DNA of 64,000 bases from Cytobacillus oceanisediminis (GCF_022811925.1 NZ_CP065511.1:248001-312000); one strand, 5' to 3'. Counted from the first letter of the stretch, positions 41,477-53,780 are shown. Numbers and translations: made by a program. The notes: generated by a model not told the origin, from the letters alone.

Positions 41477-42296
41477 TGTAGTAGGAGTGCGCTTTAAAAA
41501 AGCGGGCAAGATTTATTATTTTGATCCCGGAGATCTCTCAATACAAAAGGATGACTTTGTCATTGTCGAAACTGTCCGAGGCGTAGAATACGGAAAAGTG
41601 GTAATTGCCCCGAAGCAGGTCGATGAGCATGATGTTGTCCTTCCATTAAAAAAGGTTCTTCGTATTGCAGATCAAAAGGATCGCATGATTGTCGAGGAGA
41701 ACAAGCAGGCCGCCAAAGAAGCATATGAGGTCTGCTGTGAAAAGGTCCATACACATCAGCTTGATATGAAGCTGGTCGATGTTGAATATACATTTGATCG
41801 AAATAAGGTCATTTTCTATTTTACGGCTGATGGCCGGGTTGACTTCCGCGAGCTTGTCAAAGACCTCGCAGCCATCTTCCGGACAAGGATAGAACTTCGC
41901 CAGATTGGTGTGAGGGATGAAGCAAAAATGCTGGGCGGAATTGGCCCATGCGGAAGAATGCTCTGCTGTTCCACCTTCCTGGGTGATTTTGATCCTGTAT
42001 CCATTAAGATGGCAAAGGACCAGAATCTATCGTTGAACCCAACGAAAATATCAGGTTTGTGCGGACGCTTAATGTGCTGCTTGAAGTATGAAAATGATGA
42101 GTACGAAGCAGCAAAAGAACAGCTCCCGGACCTTGGGGAATGGATTCAGACCCCTGATGGAGCTGGAAAAGTGGTAGGCTTGAATATATTGGAGCGTGTT
42201 CTGCAGGTCGATGTGAAAGAAGCGGAGCGCGTCCTCGAATATACATTGGATGAAATTTTAAAACAAGGTGCTGTATCAGTTCAGTCCACAGATTAA
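41469..42296 (+). CDS. ricT: RicT (YaaT/PSP1 family) regulator of RNase Y
   Basis: 275 residues from TTG, eight bases after AGGAGGG located inside holB. RicT with RicA and RicF forms the Fe-S Y-complex that steers RNase Y mRNA processing and affects sporulation and competence. PSP1 domain is seen from MYDVVGVRFKKAGKIYYFDP; the cysteine cluster GPCGRMLCCSTFLGDF and ISGLCGRLMCCLKYENDEY (about 160-205) supplies Fe-S ligands. Confidence 0.97.
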   Translation: MYDVVGVRFKKAGKIYYFDPGDLSIQKDDFVIVETVRGVEYGKVVIAPKQVDEHDVVLPLKKVLRIADQKDRMIVEENKQAAKEAYEVCCEKVHTHQLDMKLVDVEYTFDRNKVIFYFTADGRVDFRELVKDLAAIFRTRIELRQIGVRDEAKMLGGIGPCGRMLCCSTFLGDFDPVSIKMAKDQNLSLNPTKISGLCGRLMCCLKYENDEYEAAKEQLPDLGEWIQTPDGAGKVVGLNILERVLQVDVKEAERVLEYTLDEILKQGAVSVQSTD

Positions 42297-42308
42297 GAGG
42301 TGGAAGTC

Positions 42309-42683
42309 GTGGATAAAAAAGAAATCTTTGACTCAGTGAGTAATATGGAAACCCAAATTGGAGAGTTATATCAGCAGCTTGGTGAGTTAAAGCAGCATTT
42401 GGCAGAAATACTTGAAGAGAATAACTCTTTGAAGCTGGAAAATGAACATTTAAGACGCCATTTAGACATATCTGCGGAAAAGGAAAGCACATCGGCGAAA
42501 AAAGGCAAATCAGAGCAGTCTGCTGATGCTGCAGATGATGATAAGGTGATTGATATTGGCGAAGGCTATGATAACCTTGCCCGCCTTTATCAGGAAGGCT
42601 TTCACATTTGCAATCTCCATTTTGGCAGCCCTCGAAAAGAGGGAGACTGTTTGTTTTGCTTGTCTTTCCTGAATAAGAAGTAA
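42309..42683 (+). CDS. yabA: Replication initiation control protein YabA
   Basis: 124 residues from GTG 42309, five bases after GAGGTGG (GTG 42300 overlaps that site). YabA bridges DnaA and the DnaN clamp to restrain re-initiation. N-terminal leucine-zipper coiled coil (about 5-60, tetramerisation), a low-complexity linker ([16 protein letters not shown]) and the C-terminal zinc motif FHICNLHFG...GDCLFCLSF. It sits 12 bp after ricT. Confidence 0.96.
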   Translation: MDKKEIFDSVSNMETQIGELYQQLGELKQHLAEILEENNSLKLENEHLRRHLDISAEKESTSAKKGKSEQSADAADDDKVIDIGEGYDNLARLYQEGFHICNLHFGSPRKEGDCLFCLSFLNKK

Positions 42684-42687
42684 ATTT

Positions 42688-42718
42688 TAGCCTTCCTGAT
42701 GATAGGAAGGCTATTTTT
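42688..42718 (+). terminator. Terminator after yabA
   Basis: Perfect 10-bp stem TAGCCTTCCT / AGGAAGGCTA, loop GATGAT, T5. Confidence 0.88.
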
Positions 42719-42758
42719 CCATAGAAGCAAAGAATCAGAGAAGCATGGAGGATCAAGA

Positions 42759-43499
42759 ATGGATTTTTTAAAAGAAGGGGAGCGGCTGGACTATTTGCTG
42801 GCTGAAGATATGAGAATTATTCAAAGCCCGGCCGTTTTTTCTTTTTCACTGGATGCTGTCCTGCTGGCCCGGTTTGTATATGTGCCGATTCAAAAAGGCA
42901 ATCTTATTGATTTGTGCAGCGGAAATGGCGTGATTCCGCTATTTTTAAGCACAAGAACAAAGGGGGTCCTTACAGGCGTTGAAATTCAGGAACGTTTGCA
43001 TGATATGGCGGTCAGAAGCATTGAATACAATAATCTTCAAGACCGGATTAAGATGATTCACGGAGATATTAAAGAAATACATCAGGTTTTAGGATATGGA
43101 AAATTTGATGTTGTCACTTGCAACCCGCCCTATTTTCCTACTCCTTCCCGGGAGGAAATCAATGTGAATGAACATTTGGCGATTGCCCGCCATGAAATAC
43201 TCTGTACATTGGAAGATGCGATTAAAGCGTCAAGCGGGCTTGCGAGACAGGGCGGCAAGGTGGCATTTGTACACAGGCCGGGAAGGTTCCTGGACATTGT
43301 GACGCTCATGCGCAAGTATAAGCTTGAGCCGAAAAGGGTGCAATTCGTCTATCCAAAGGCCGGAAAAGAAGCGAATACCCTGCTGATTGAGGCAGTGAAA
43401 AATGGCAATCCGGACCTGAAAATCCTGCCTCCTTTATTTGTATATAATGAAGAAAATGAATACACATCTGAAATGAGAGAGATTTTATATGGAGAATAG
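42759..43499 (+). CDS. yabB: tRNA1(Val) (adenine(37)-N6)-methyltransferase family protein YabB
   Basis: 246 residues from ATG 42759, eight bases after GGAGG. AdoMet-dependent methyltransferase: [16 protein letters not shown] (motif I, about 48-63), VEIQERL, and the N6-adenine signature NPPYF (about 127-131). The family methylates A37 or other RNA positions; the substrate in Bacillus is inferred. Overlaps yazA by 11 bp. Confidence 0.93.
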   Translation: MDFLKEGERLDYLLAEDMRIIQSPAVFSFSLDAVLLARFVYVPIQKGNLIDLCSGNGVIPLFLSTRTKGVLTGVEIQERLHDMAVRSIEYNNLQDRIKMIHGDIKEIHQVLGYGKFDVVTCNPPYFPTPSREEINVNEHLAIARHEILCTLEDAIKASSGLARQGGKVAFVHRPGRFLDIVTLMRKYKLEPKRVQFVYPKAGKEANTLLIEAVKNGNPDLKILPPLFVYNEENEYTSEMREILYGE

Positions 43500-43773
43500 C
43501 CATTATTTTTACGTTCTCCATTGCCGTGATGGCAGCTTGTACGCGGGCTACACCAATGATCTTGAAAAACGGGTGAAGGCCCATAATGAAGGAAAAGGGG
43601 CGAAGTATACAAGAGGCAGAGGGCCGGTGGACCTGGTCTTCTCCCGATCCTTTTCTGAAAAGGGCGAAGCGATGAGAGCCGAATATGAATTTAAGCAATG
43701 GCCCCGGAAAAAGAAAGAAGAGTTTTTAATGAAAGAGACTGGTGGTACATATGTGGCAGCAAAAAAGCTTTGA
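43489..43773 (+). CDS. yazA: GIY-YIG nuclease superfamily protein
   Basis: 94 residues. GIY-YIG core: [28 protein letters not shown], with the variant Y-V-L / Y-A-G motif, catalytic Arg (KRVKAHN) and Glu (AEYEFKQW). UPF0213 family; physiological role unknown. Start overlaps the yabB end; ribosome site lies inside yabB (TATGG-AGA area is weak). Confidence 0.93.
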   Translation: MENSHYFYVLHCRDGSLYAGYTNDLEKRVKAHNEGKGAKYTRGRGPVDLVFSRSFSEKGEAMRAEYEFKQWPRKKKEEFLMKETGGTYVAAKKL

Positions 43774-44629
43774 ACATGAAGAAACAAAAGGAATCCTTTA
43801 TTTAGTCCCGACTCCAATCGGCAATCTGGAAGACATGAGCTTCAGAGCAGTTAGGATTCTGAAAGAAGCTGACTTTATTGCGGCGGAGGATACGCGCAAT
43901 ACAAAGAAGCTCTGCAATCATTTTGATATTGCAACACCCATCATCAGCTATCACGAACATAATAAGGAGGCAAGCGGACAGAAGCTGCTTGATAAAGTGG
44001 CCAATGGCGCAAAGATTGCCCTTGTCAGTGATGCGGGAATGCCTGCGATTTCAGACCCGGGCTTTGATCTTGTAGTGGCGGCTGCTGAAGAAAAATTGAC
44101 AGTGGTGCCCCTTCCTGGTGCGAATGCTGCATTAACCGGCCTGATTGCTTCCGGCATTGATACACAGCCCTTTTATTTCTACGGTTTCCTGAACAGGCAG
44201 AAGAAAATTAAGAAACAGGAGCTGGAGAATCTCTCGAAGCTGAAAGCAACCATCATCTTATATGAAGCTCCCCACCGCCTGAAGGAAACCCTCTCGCTGA
44301 TGTCGGATATTATGGGGAACAGGAATATCGCGTTATGCCGCGAACTGACGAAGAAATATGAAGAATTTATCCGGGGAACTGTAGGAGAAGCAATGGAATG
44401 GGCCTCAAACGGCGAGGTAAGAGGAGAATTTGTGATTATTATTGAAGGAACTTCCGAGGCTGTGCAGGATGAAGAAACAGCCTGGTGGGAGAATCTTTCG
44501 GTTGAAGATCATGTTAGACATTATATAGAAGAAACTGGACTCTCGAGCAAAGAAGCCATTAAGCAAACGGCAAAAGATCGGGGATTAAATAAGCGGGATG
44601 TTTATCATGCTTATCATATTGAGGAATAA
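43751..44629 (+). CDS. rsmI: 16S rRNA (cytidine(1402)-2'-O)-methyltransferase
   Basis: 292 residues from ATG 43751; overlaps yazA by 23 bp. GTG 43742 is an alternative. Tetrapyrrole-methylase fold: LVPTPIGNLEDMSFRAV (about 16-32), AAEDTRNTKKLCNHF, LVSDAGMPAISDPG (about 94-107) and PLPGANAALTGLIASG. Methylates the ribose of C1402 at the ribosomal P site. Confidence 0.97.
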   Translation: MWQQKSFEHEETKGILYLVPTPIGNLEDMSFRAVRILKEADFIAAEDTRNTKKLCNHFDIATPIISYHEHNKEASGQKLLDKVANGAKIALVSDAGMPAISDPGFDLVVAAAEEKLTVVPLPGANAALTGLIASGIDTQPFYFYGFLNRQKKIKKQELENLSKLKATIILYEAPHRLKETLSLMSDIMGNRNIALCRELTKKYEEFIRGTVGEAMEWASNGEVRGEFVIIIEGTSEAVQDEETAWWENLSVEDHVRHYIEETGLSSKEAIKQTAKDRGLNKRDVYHAYHIEE

Positions 44630-44630
44630 A

Positions 44631-44664
44631 AAAAGCTTCTCACACGCGTGAGAAGCTTTTCTTC
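44631..44664. terminator. Bidirectional terminator between rsmI and abrB
   Basis: Perfect 13-bp stem AAAAGCTTCTCAC / GTGAGAAGCTTTT, loop ACGC, with A runs before and T runs after, serving both convergent genes. Confidence 0.93.
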
Positions 44665-44668
44665 ATTA

Positions 44669-44953
44669 TTATTTTGCTAATTCAAAAGTGTTTTGAATTT
44701 CTTTTAACAGCTGTTCTGCACCGTCACGGCTTAGAATTAATTTGCCGTTAGCTAAAGAGATATTTTCATCAGATACTTCCCCAGTAACTTGGCAAGTCAT
44801 GTTTGGCTTGTACTTTTTAAGGATGATTCTTTCGTCATCTACGTAGATTTCTAAAGCGTCCTTTTCAGCAATTCCAAGTGTACGTCTTAATTCAATAGGG
44901 ATAACTACGCGGCCAAGCTCATCAACTTTACGAACAATACCTGTGGATTTCAT
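44669..44953 (-). CDS. abrB: Transition-state regulator AbrB
   Basis: 94 residues. N-terminal swapped-hairpin DNA-binding domain MKSTGIVRKVDELGRVVIPIELRRTLGI nearly identical to B. subtilis AbrB; GTGEV-like CQVTGEVSDENISLANGKL follows, then the C-terminal dimer helix. Represses post-exponential genes such as spoVG during growth. GAGAGGAG precedes the ATG on the minus strand. Tandem Spo0A boxes lie upstream. Confidence 0.98.
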   Translation of the reverse strand: MKSTGIVRKVDELGRVVIPIELRRTLGIAEKDALEIYVDDERIILKKYKPNMTCQVTGEVSDENISLANGKLILSRDGAEQLLKEIQNTFELAK

Positions 44954-45005
44954 AATAAAAGTCTCCTCTCAAATCTCCAATAATATTTTTCTCTATCTAT
45001 GTTGT

Positions 45006-45022
45006 TTCGTCATTATTCGACA
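45006..45022 (-). promoter_or_regulatory. Tandem Spo0A boxes upstream of abrB
   Basis: Minus-strand TGTCGAA (45022-45016) followed by TGACGAA (45012-45006), in the same tandem arrangement as the Spo0A boxes of the B. subtilis abrB promoter. Spo0A-P would repress abrB here. Confidence 0.8.
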
Positions 45023-45202
45023 AAATCTTTATTACATTTATAATACCAGCCATTCCCATATACGTCAATTACTTTATTTTGAATTCAAATAGAAAATTTT
45101 AGGATATCACTTGAAGTGTTGATATGACAACGTTTTTAAGAAATAAAGAAGGTTTAATTAAGAAGAGGAAAGAACCATTCAAAAATTAGCGATATGACTC
45201 TT

Positions 45203-45217
45203 TTCGACATTTCGACA
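45203..45217. promoter_or_regulatory. Second tandem pair of Spo0A-type boxes
   Basis: TTCGACA at 45203-45209 and 45211-45217, an 8-bp period; reverse complement TGTCGAA is a perfect 0A box. About 250 bp upstream of abrB and just before a possible plus-strand promoter (TATACT at 45233, TATAAT at 45243). Target is uncertain. Confidence 0.55.
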
Positions 45218-45248
45218 AAATTCTACAATTGTTATACTTTTACTATAA

Positions 45249-45487
45249 TAATATTCGTAAGTTAATTTCCTTTTTTAGGGTAGAAAATAAAAAAATTTAA
45301 TTTAAGAAGAATCCTGCCATTCCTTTCTGCCTATTGGTTGCACAATTTCAAGTTTTTAGGTATATTTTGATGGTATAAGAGGTTATGCTGACGAATATAA
45401 CTTCTTGTAAAATATTGATATAGCAGGCCCAATAACGGCACGATTTTCTGATTGATACTCTCGTCCAAATTGGGCGGGATTTTTTTA
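45249..45487 (+). ncRNA. Candidate structured RNA ending in a Rho-independent terminator
   Basis: No gene in this part of the 840-bp abrB-metS gap. A 10-bp hairpin AAGAGGTTAT (45377-45386) / ATAACTTCTT (45397-45406) with loop GCTGACGAAT is followed by a terminator TCTCGTCC / GGGCGGGA at about 45459-45479 with T7. A TATAAT (45243-45248) preceded by AT-rich DNA could start it; no good -35 at 17 bp is seen. Could be an sRNA or an attenuator; not a T-box as the AGGGTGG motif is missing. Confidence 0.4.
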
Positions 45488-45504
45488 CAGAGATAAGAAA
45501 GTAT

Positions 45505-47757
<2,253 letters not shown>

Positions 47758-47784
47758 TATTATTTATTTCTTCTGTTAAACATA

Positions 47785-47836
47785 AAAACATAGAAGTGTT
47801 AAGCGTATACCGTGAGCATTTCTATGTTTTTTATTT
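47785..47836 (+). terminator. Terminator after metS
   Basis: AAAACATAGAA pairs with TTTCTATGTTTT across an 18-nt loop that could add further pairs; T run to 47828. Confidence 0.7.
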
Positions 47837-47971
47837 TTGGAAAAAATTATTCTTGAAAAGTAATTTCTGGTGAGTTTATTAAATTTGAACCATACTGCCA
47901 GCACATTATTTTTGTTACATAGCTGACATAATAGTAATAGAAAAATAATATGAAGAAAAAGGAGTTTTTTG

Positions 47972-48739
47972 ATGTTTTTCGACACACATGCACACCTTAA
48001 TGCCGAACAATATAACGAAGATTTACAAGAGGTGATTGATCGGGCCCAGAATGAAGGGATTTCCAACATCGTGGTCGTTGGATTTGACCGGCCAACGATT
48101 GAAAAAGCGATGGAGCTGACTGAAAAATACGATTTCATCTACGCAAGTGTGGGATGGCATCCGGTTGATGCCATCGATATGACAGAGGATGATCTTCAAT
48201 GGATCGAAGAGCTTTCCAGCCATCCAAAAGTGGTTGCACTGGGAGAAATGGGCCTGGATTATTATTGGGACAAGTCTCCGAAGGATATTCAACAGGAAGT
48301 CTTCCGAAAGCAGATCCGTCTGGCGAAAAAAGTTAAGCTTCCAATCGTTATCCATAACCGTGATGCGACAGCCGATATAGTCGAAATCCTTAAGGAAGAA
48401 GGAGCGGGAGAAGTAGGAGGCATCATGCATTGCTTTAGCGGCAGCCATGAAATTGCCAAAGAGTGTGTGGATATGAACTTTTTTATTTCACTTGGAGGCC
48501 CGGTGACATTCAAGAATGCAAAAAAGCCAAAAGAAGTAGCCGATGTTATTCCGCTTGAAAAGCTATTAATTGAAACAGACTGTCCATATCTTACCCCTCA
48601 TCCATTCAGAGGAAAACGGAATGAACCTAGTTATGTCAAGTTAGTTGCAGAGCAGATTGCAGAAATAAAAGGACTTTCGGTAGAAGAAGTTGCACAAGCA
48701 ACCACAGAAAATGCAAAAAAATTATTCGGCATAAACTGA
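47972..48739 (+). CDS. tatD: TatD family metal-dependent hydrolase
   Basis: 255 residues from ATG 47972, seven bases after AAAAAGGAG. TIM-barrel metallohydrolase, usually a DNase: metal ligands in MFFDTHAHLN (His6, His8), GEMGLDYYWD, PIVIHNRDAT, IMHCFSGS and ETDCPYLTPHPFRG. It follows metS as yabD does in B. subtilis. A single Spo0A-like TGTCGAA at 48750 lies after the stop and may be chance. Confidence 0.95.
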   Translation: MFFDTHAHLNAEQYNEDLQEVIDRAQNEGISNIVVVGFDRPTIEKAMELTEKYDFIYASVGWHPVDAIDMTEDDLQWIEELSSHPKVVALGEMGLDYYWDKSPKDIQQEVFRKQIRLAKKVKLPIVIHNRDATADIVEILKEEGAGEVGGIMHCFSGSHEIAKECVDMNFFISLGGPVTFKNAKKPKEVADVIPLEKLLIETDCPYLTPHPFRGKRNEPSYVKLVAEQIAEIKGLSVEEVAQATTENAKKLFGIN

Positions 48740-48910
48740 TATCTCTTTTTGTCGAAACCTGTTGGGGCTTGTCCAAATTTTTTCTGATTCTAAAAAGTTC
48801 TACATGTCTCCTTCTTCTCATAGGATAACCATGTCGATAAGTCTCTCTTTCCTTTCTCCTGTTTTTTTTGCATAATAGGAAATACGTTTACGAGAGAGCT
48901 TGCCATTTAC

Positions 48911-48980
48911 TAGAAAAGCGGAAGCGCCTTGCCCACCCCCGACACCTCGAGAGGGTAGGCTGCTTGCGCTAGACAGTTAG
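48911..48980 (-). repeat. Dispersed structured repeat, short inverted copy
   Basis: Read on the minus strand it begins CTAACTGTCTAGCGCAAGCA, continues with CCTACCCTCTCGAGGTGTCG and GGGGTGGGCAAGGCG, and ends CTTCCGCTTTTCTA: a 70-bp form opposite in orientation to the others. CCCTCTCGAGG and TACCC/GGGTGGG allow folding. Confidence 0.7.
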
Positions 48981-49370
48981 AAAAAGGTGCTGTTCTAGCA
49001 CCCCCTGCTGATCGAGCGGAGGGCGTTTGCTGCTAGTTGAGGAGCGTGACAGATAAAGAACCGGCAGTCTGAAGGCTTGAGGAACTTCCGGAATCGCTCC
49101 CGATTGCTGAACGCCTGGTCGGCAGAAATTAAGGGATTACCAAAAAGACGTAAAAATCCCTAAATCAAAAAAAGAAGGATTTTTCACATGAGTGTGGAAA
49201 AGTATAAATCCAAGGCAAGCATCATCGAAAACGGGGCATTTGCAAGAAGGCATGCATAGAGAGGAGCTGTCTTTCATACATAGAGATAGAGTGCAGTTCT
49301 ATGGATACAGGCAATCATAGCCCGATGCCTGCATTCCGCCAGCCTTTCGGAAGCTGGAAAATTGAAAGAG
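48981..49370. other. Gene-free stretch upstream of yabE
   Basis: No credible ORF. Seen: a hairpin GGTGCT/AGCACC (48987-49003), a GC-rich block with several imperfect inverted repeats to about 49130, and AAAAATCC/GGATTTTT (49153-49184), which looks like a weak terminator. I cannot assign it; it may be decayed repeat sequence or an uncharacterised leader. Confidence 0.4.
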
Positions 49371-49399
49371 TTGACAGTCGGCAAGATACTCTATATAAT
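49371..49399 (+). promoter_or_regulatory. Near-consensus SigA promoter of yabE
   Basis: TTGACA (49371-49376), 17-bp spacer, TATAAT (49394-49399). It sits downstream of the first in-frame start candidate (49362), which shows that the true start is later. Confidence 0.9.
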
Positions 49400-49430
49400 C
49401 ACTCCGAGAGAAAAGGAGGCGTTTTTCATC

Positions 49431-50636
49431 GTGATTCAAAACATGAAAAACCTGTTATCCAAGTCTTTGAGTAAAAAGAAATTGGCCATTTTTTCTGCTA
49501 GTTTAGTAGTCTTTGCTGCTGCCTGTGGTTTCATTGCATATGAAACGACAAAGAAAACAGTAGCACTGACGATAGATGGCCAAGAGAAAGTCATCAAAAC
49601 GCATGCATCAACGATTCAAGATATATTCGATGATCTAGATATTTCACTTCGCTCAGAAGATTATGTGTTTCCCTCGGTAAACACAGAGGTTAAGGACAAT
49701 ACAGAAATTGTCTATGAACCGGCTAAACAGGTGAAAGTTGTAACAGATAACGAGAAGAAAACGATTTGGACGGCTGCAAAGACGGTCGGGGACGTTTTAA
49801 AAGAACAGAATATTACTCTGACTGAACATGATAAGGTTCAGCCAAAGCCAGAGGATAAAATTAAAAGCAACCTGGAAATTCAAGTAGAGAAAGCATTCGC
49901 TTTAACGCTTAATAATGGCGGCAAAGAGAAGCAGGTTTGGTCAACTTCGACTACGGTCGCTGACTTTTTATCACAGCAGGGAATCAAGATCAATGATTTA
50001 GACCGTGTTGAACCAAAGTTGGAAGAGACAGTCAAAGCCAATGACAATATAAAAGTCATTCGAGTTGAAAAAGTCACCGATGTAGTGGAAGAACCAATTA
50101 ATTTCGCAGTTGTGACAAAGAAAGATAATAGCTTGGCTAAAGGCACTGAAAAGGTGATGAATGCTGGAAAAGAAGGCCTAAAGGCGAAAGAATTTGAAGT
50201 CGTCCTGGAGAATGGCAAGGAAGTTTCCAGAAAGCTGATCAGTGAAAAGCAAGTGAAAGAGAAGCAGGATAAAGTCGTTGCTGTCGGAACAAAGGTGGCT
50301 GCAGCAACACAGGTGGTTTCCCGCGGAACAAGCAGCAAGGCAAGCGGAAAAGAAATATATGTATCGTCAACAGCCTATACGGCCAATTGCAGCGGATGCT
50401 CAGGCAGAACCGCTACTGGATTGGATCTGCGTGCCAATCCGGGTGCTAAGGTAATAGCTGTTGATCCAAGTGTCATTCCCCTTGGAACGAAGGTCTATGT
50501 TGAAGGCTATGGCTATGCCGTTGCAGCAGATACGGGCGGTGCTATTAAAGGTAACAAAATCGATGTATTCTTCTCTTCCAAATCAGAAGCTTACAAATGG
50601 GGAAGAAAGACCGTAAAGATTAAAATACTGAATTAA
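49431..50636 (+). CDS. yabE: Resuscitation-promoting factor-like cell wall protein (DUF348, G5 and 3D domains)
   Basis: 401 residues from GTG 49431, downstream of AAAGGAGG (49412-49419). N-terminal membrane anchor or signal (about 17-38, LAIFSASLVVFAAACGFIAY). Three DUF348 ubiquitin-like repeats (VALTIDGQEKVIKTHAS; VVTDNEKKTIWTAAK; LTLNNGGKEKQVWSTS), a G5 domain (about 220-295) and a C-terminal 3D/RlpA-like barrel with STAYTANCSGCSGRTATG and ADTGGAIKGNKIDVFF whose Asp residues are the 3D motif. Such proteins act as peptidoglycan muralytic enzymes during growth or outgrowth. Confidence 0.95.
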   Translation: MIQNMKNLLSKSLSKKKLAIFSASLVVFAAACGFIAYETTKKTVALTIDGQEKVIKTHASTIQDIFDDLDISLRSEDYVFPSVNTEVKDNTEIVYEPAKQVKVVTDNEKKTIWTAAKTVGDVLKEQNITLTEHDKVQPKPEDKIKSNLEIQVEKAFALTLNNGGKEKQVWSTSTTVADFLSQQGIKINDLDRVEPKLEETVKANDNIKVIRVEKVTDVVEEPINFAVVTKKDNSLAKGTEKVMNAGKEGLKAKEFEVVLENGKEVSRKLISEKQVKEKQDKVVAVGTKVAAATQVVSRGTSSKASGKEIYVSSTAYTANCSGCSGRTATGLDLRANPGAKVIAVDPSVIPLGTKVYVEGYGYAVAADTGGAIKGNKIDVFFSSKSEAYKWGRKTVKIKILN

Positions 50637-50644
50637 TTTTTGTG

Positions 50645-50671
50645 ATGCAGGGGCTTTCCCCTGCATTTTTT
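50645..50671 (+). terminator. Terminator after yabE
   Basis: Perfect stem ATGCAGGGG / CCCCTGCAT, loop CTTT, T6. Confidence 0.92.
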
Positions 50672-50846
50672 ATTTCATTGCAGAGAAGGTTAATAATTAA
50701 CATTTTTCATTTCTCAGCTGCATCATATATAATAAGAACTATTCTTTATTACTATATTCTTCTTACATCTATTTAGACGAATTACATTACAGAAATGTTT
50801 CAATTTTTTTTCAATTTTTTTATATTTTATTTTTTATGGAGGAAAC

Positions 50847-52278
<1,432 letters not shown>

Positions 52279-52285
52279 TAAAGGC

Positions 52286-52319
52286 AAGCCCTGCTGAGAA
52301 CAGCGGGCTTTTTTTTTTG
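52286..52319 (+). terminator. Terminator after rsmA
   Basis: AAGCCCTGCTG / CAGCGGGCTT (one G-T), loop AGAA, T9. Confidence 0.92.
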
Positions 52320-52325
52320 CCTCAA

Positions 52326-52466
52326 ATTTTGAACGTCGATAACTGGCTGGCACCACAAGGAACACCTCGTCAGCTTCATTATCTCACGACTAAAAGCATA
52401 GCTTTTAGGAGGAGCACCTGCCCCCTCGGGAAGTAGGGGGTGGGCAAGGCTTTTCCGCTTTTCTAA
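52326..52466 (+). repeat. Dispersed structured repeat, diverged copy upstream of yabG
   Basis: Starts TTTTGAACGTCGATAACTGG, ends GGGGGTGGGCAAGGCTTTTC then CGCTTTTCTA. The left end is altered (TGGCTGGCACCACAAGG) but CCCCC (52432) with GGGGG (52446) and the hairpin AAAAGC-ATA-GCTTTT (52393-52407) remain. Confidence 0.65.
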
Positions 52467-52474
52467 TTCTACGC

Positions 52475-52502
52475 ACATGTTTATAGACGAATGCATAATT
52501 TA
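52475..52502 (+). promoter_or_regulatory. Possible SigK promoter of yabG
   Basis: -35 AC (52475-52476), 17-bp spacer, -10 CATAATTTA (52494-52502), fitting AC-N16/17-CATAnnnTA. yabG is a late mother-cell gene in B. subtilis. Confidence 0.5.
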
Positions 52503-52577
52503 TGACATAAATAATAAATCACAAACAAGAGACCAGAAGCAGCCCGCGTTTACCCTCGGGCAATTGGAGTGACGACA

Positions 52578-53462
52578 TTGACTATAAATACGATGGATAT
52601 CGTCGGAAGAATTTCGTATCACTGTGATATTTTATTCCGCGTGATTGATATTAAAGAACAGGGCGGCAAAAAAATGGCCGTATTATTCGGAGAGGATATT
52701 CGTCTCGTTGCGGATGCTCCCTGTGAAGATTTAATCGTCATAAACCAGGCGCAGCGGATGAAGTTTGAGCAGGAGTATAGGTCGCTTGAGGAACAGTCTT
52801 TCCAGCTATTCAGGCAAGACCTCGCTCTTTTAAGGGAGAAGCAGGAGTATGAGGTGACTGACGGCTACAGCAAGACGCTTAACTATTTTCAGATACCAGG
52901 CAGGGTGCTTCACCTGGATGGTGATCCATCTTATTTAAAGAAATGCTTAAGTGTCTATGAAAAAATAGGCATACCCGTAACAGGAATCCATTGCAATGAA
53001 AAGGAAATGCCGATGAAAATCGGACAGCTCATCGATCATTACAGGCCTGATATCCTGGTTGTAACAGGTCATGATGCCTATTCAAAGGCAAAGGGGAAGA
53101 AATCGGATATCAATGCTTACAGGCACTCCAGGGAGTTTGTGCAGACGGTGAGGGAAGCACGCAAAAAAATACCGCACCTTGATCAGCTTGTCATTTTTGC
53201 TGGAGCATGCCAGTCCCATTTCGAATCGCTGATCCATGCAGGCGCCAACTTTGCCAGTTCTCCTTCTAGGGTGAATATCCATGCCCTTGACCCCGTATAC
53301 ATTGTTGCGAAAGTCAGCCTTACTCCATTTATGGAAAGAATCAATTTATGGGATATCTTAAGAAATACATTAACGGGTGAAAAGGGGCTCGGAGGAATAG
53401 AAACCCGGGGAGTACTGAGAACAGGAATGCCTTACAATGACGATGATTTAAACGAATCCTAA
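52578..53462 (+). CDS. yabG: Sporulation-specific cysteine protease YabG
   Basis: 294 residues from TTG 52578, eight bases after GGAG; the GTG at 52569 overlaps that site. YabG trims spore coat proteins late in sporulation. Conserved text: PGRVLHLDGDPSYLKKCL, DILVVTGHDAYSKAKGK (likely catalytic His) and FAGACQSHFESLIHAGANFASSPSRVNIHALDP (likely catalytic Cys). C-terminus NTLTGEKGLGGIETRGVLRTGMPY is strongly conserved. Confidence 0.95.
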   Translation: MTINTMDIVGRISYHCDILFRVIDIKEQGGKKMAVLFGEDIRLVADAPCEDLIVINQAQRMKFEQEYRSLEEQSFQLFRQDLALLREKQEYEVTDGYSKTLNYFQIPGRVLHLDGDPSYLKKCLSVYEKIGIPVTGIHCNEKEMPMKIGQLIDHYRPDILVVTGHDAYSKAKGKKSDINAYRHSREFVQTVREARKKIPHLDQLVIFAGACQSHFESLIHAGANFASSPSRVNIHALDPVYIVAKVSLTPFMERINLWDILRNTLTGEKGLGGIETRGVLRTGMPYNDDDLNES

Positions 53463-53466
53463 TCAG

Positions 53467-53502
53467 CAGGCCGTTTGCGATATATAGCGGCTTGTTTTTT
53501 TA
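53467..53502 (+). terminator. Terminator after yabG
   Basis: AGGCCG / CGGCTT with one G-T pair around a 15-nt loop, then T7. Rest of the 318-bp gap to veg is AT-rich and holds the veg promoters. Confidence 0.6.
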
Positions 53503-53688
53503 TGCTTTTCCCGGAAAAATAAGAATTTATTAAGCATTTTTCGAGGAATTTCGCGCGGGTGAAATTCGACTATTTCCCAGGTAATGAAGGGCAGTCTGAT
53601 AAGGCTTTCAAAAACTATACATAATCTTTGCCATTTAAGGCAATCCTAAAATTGTTGAAAATTAGAAGAAAAAGTAGAACAAAACATA

Positions 53689-53718
53689 TTGACATTTATT
53701 TTTAAACACTGTTATAAT
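53689..53718 (+). promoter_or_regulatory. veg upstream SigA promoter
   Basis: TTGACA (53689-53694), 18-bp spacer, TATAAT (53713-53718), in an A/T-rich region that would act as an UP element. Confidence 0.8.
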
Positions 53719-53730
53719 TTATATTTTTGT

Positions 53731-53759
53731 TTGACAGTATTGTGTCAGTGTGATATACT
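53731..53759 (+). promoter_or_regulatory. veg proximal SigA promoter
   Basis: TTGACA (53731-53736), 17-bp spacer, TATACT (53754-53759), immediately before the ribosome site. The veg promoter is a classic strong promoter in B. subtilis. Confidence 0.9.
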
Positions 53760-53780
53760 TAACATAGTGAGGTGGACCGA

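Noticed and set aside
45249..45487. T-box riboswitch for metS
   Set aside because: A terminator is present but the conserved AGGGTGGnACCGCG motif is not, unlike the clear serS T-box.
48750..48756. Single Spo0A-like box after tatD
   Set aside because: One seven-base match without a partner or promoter is expected by chance.
49362..49430. N-terminal extension of yabE from the first in-frame start
   Set aside because: A near-consensus SigA promoter lies at 49371-49399, inside the would-be extension, and the ribosome site is at 49412.
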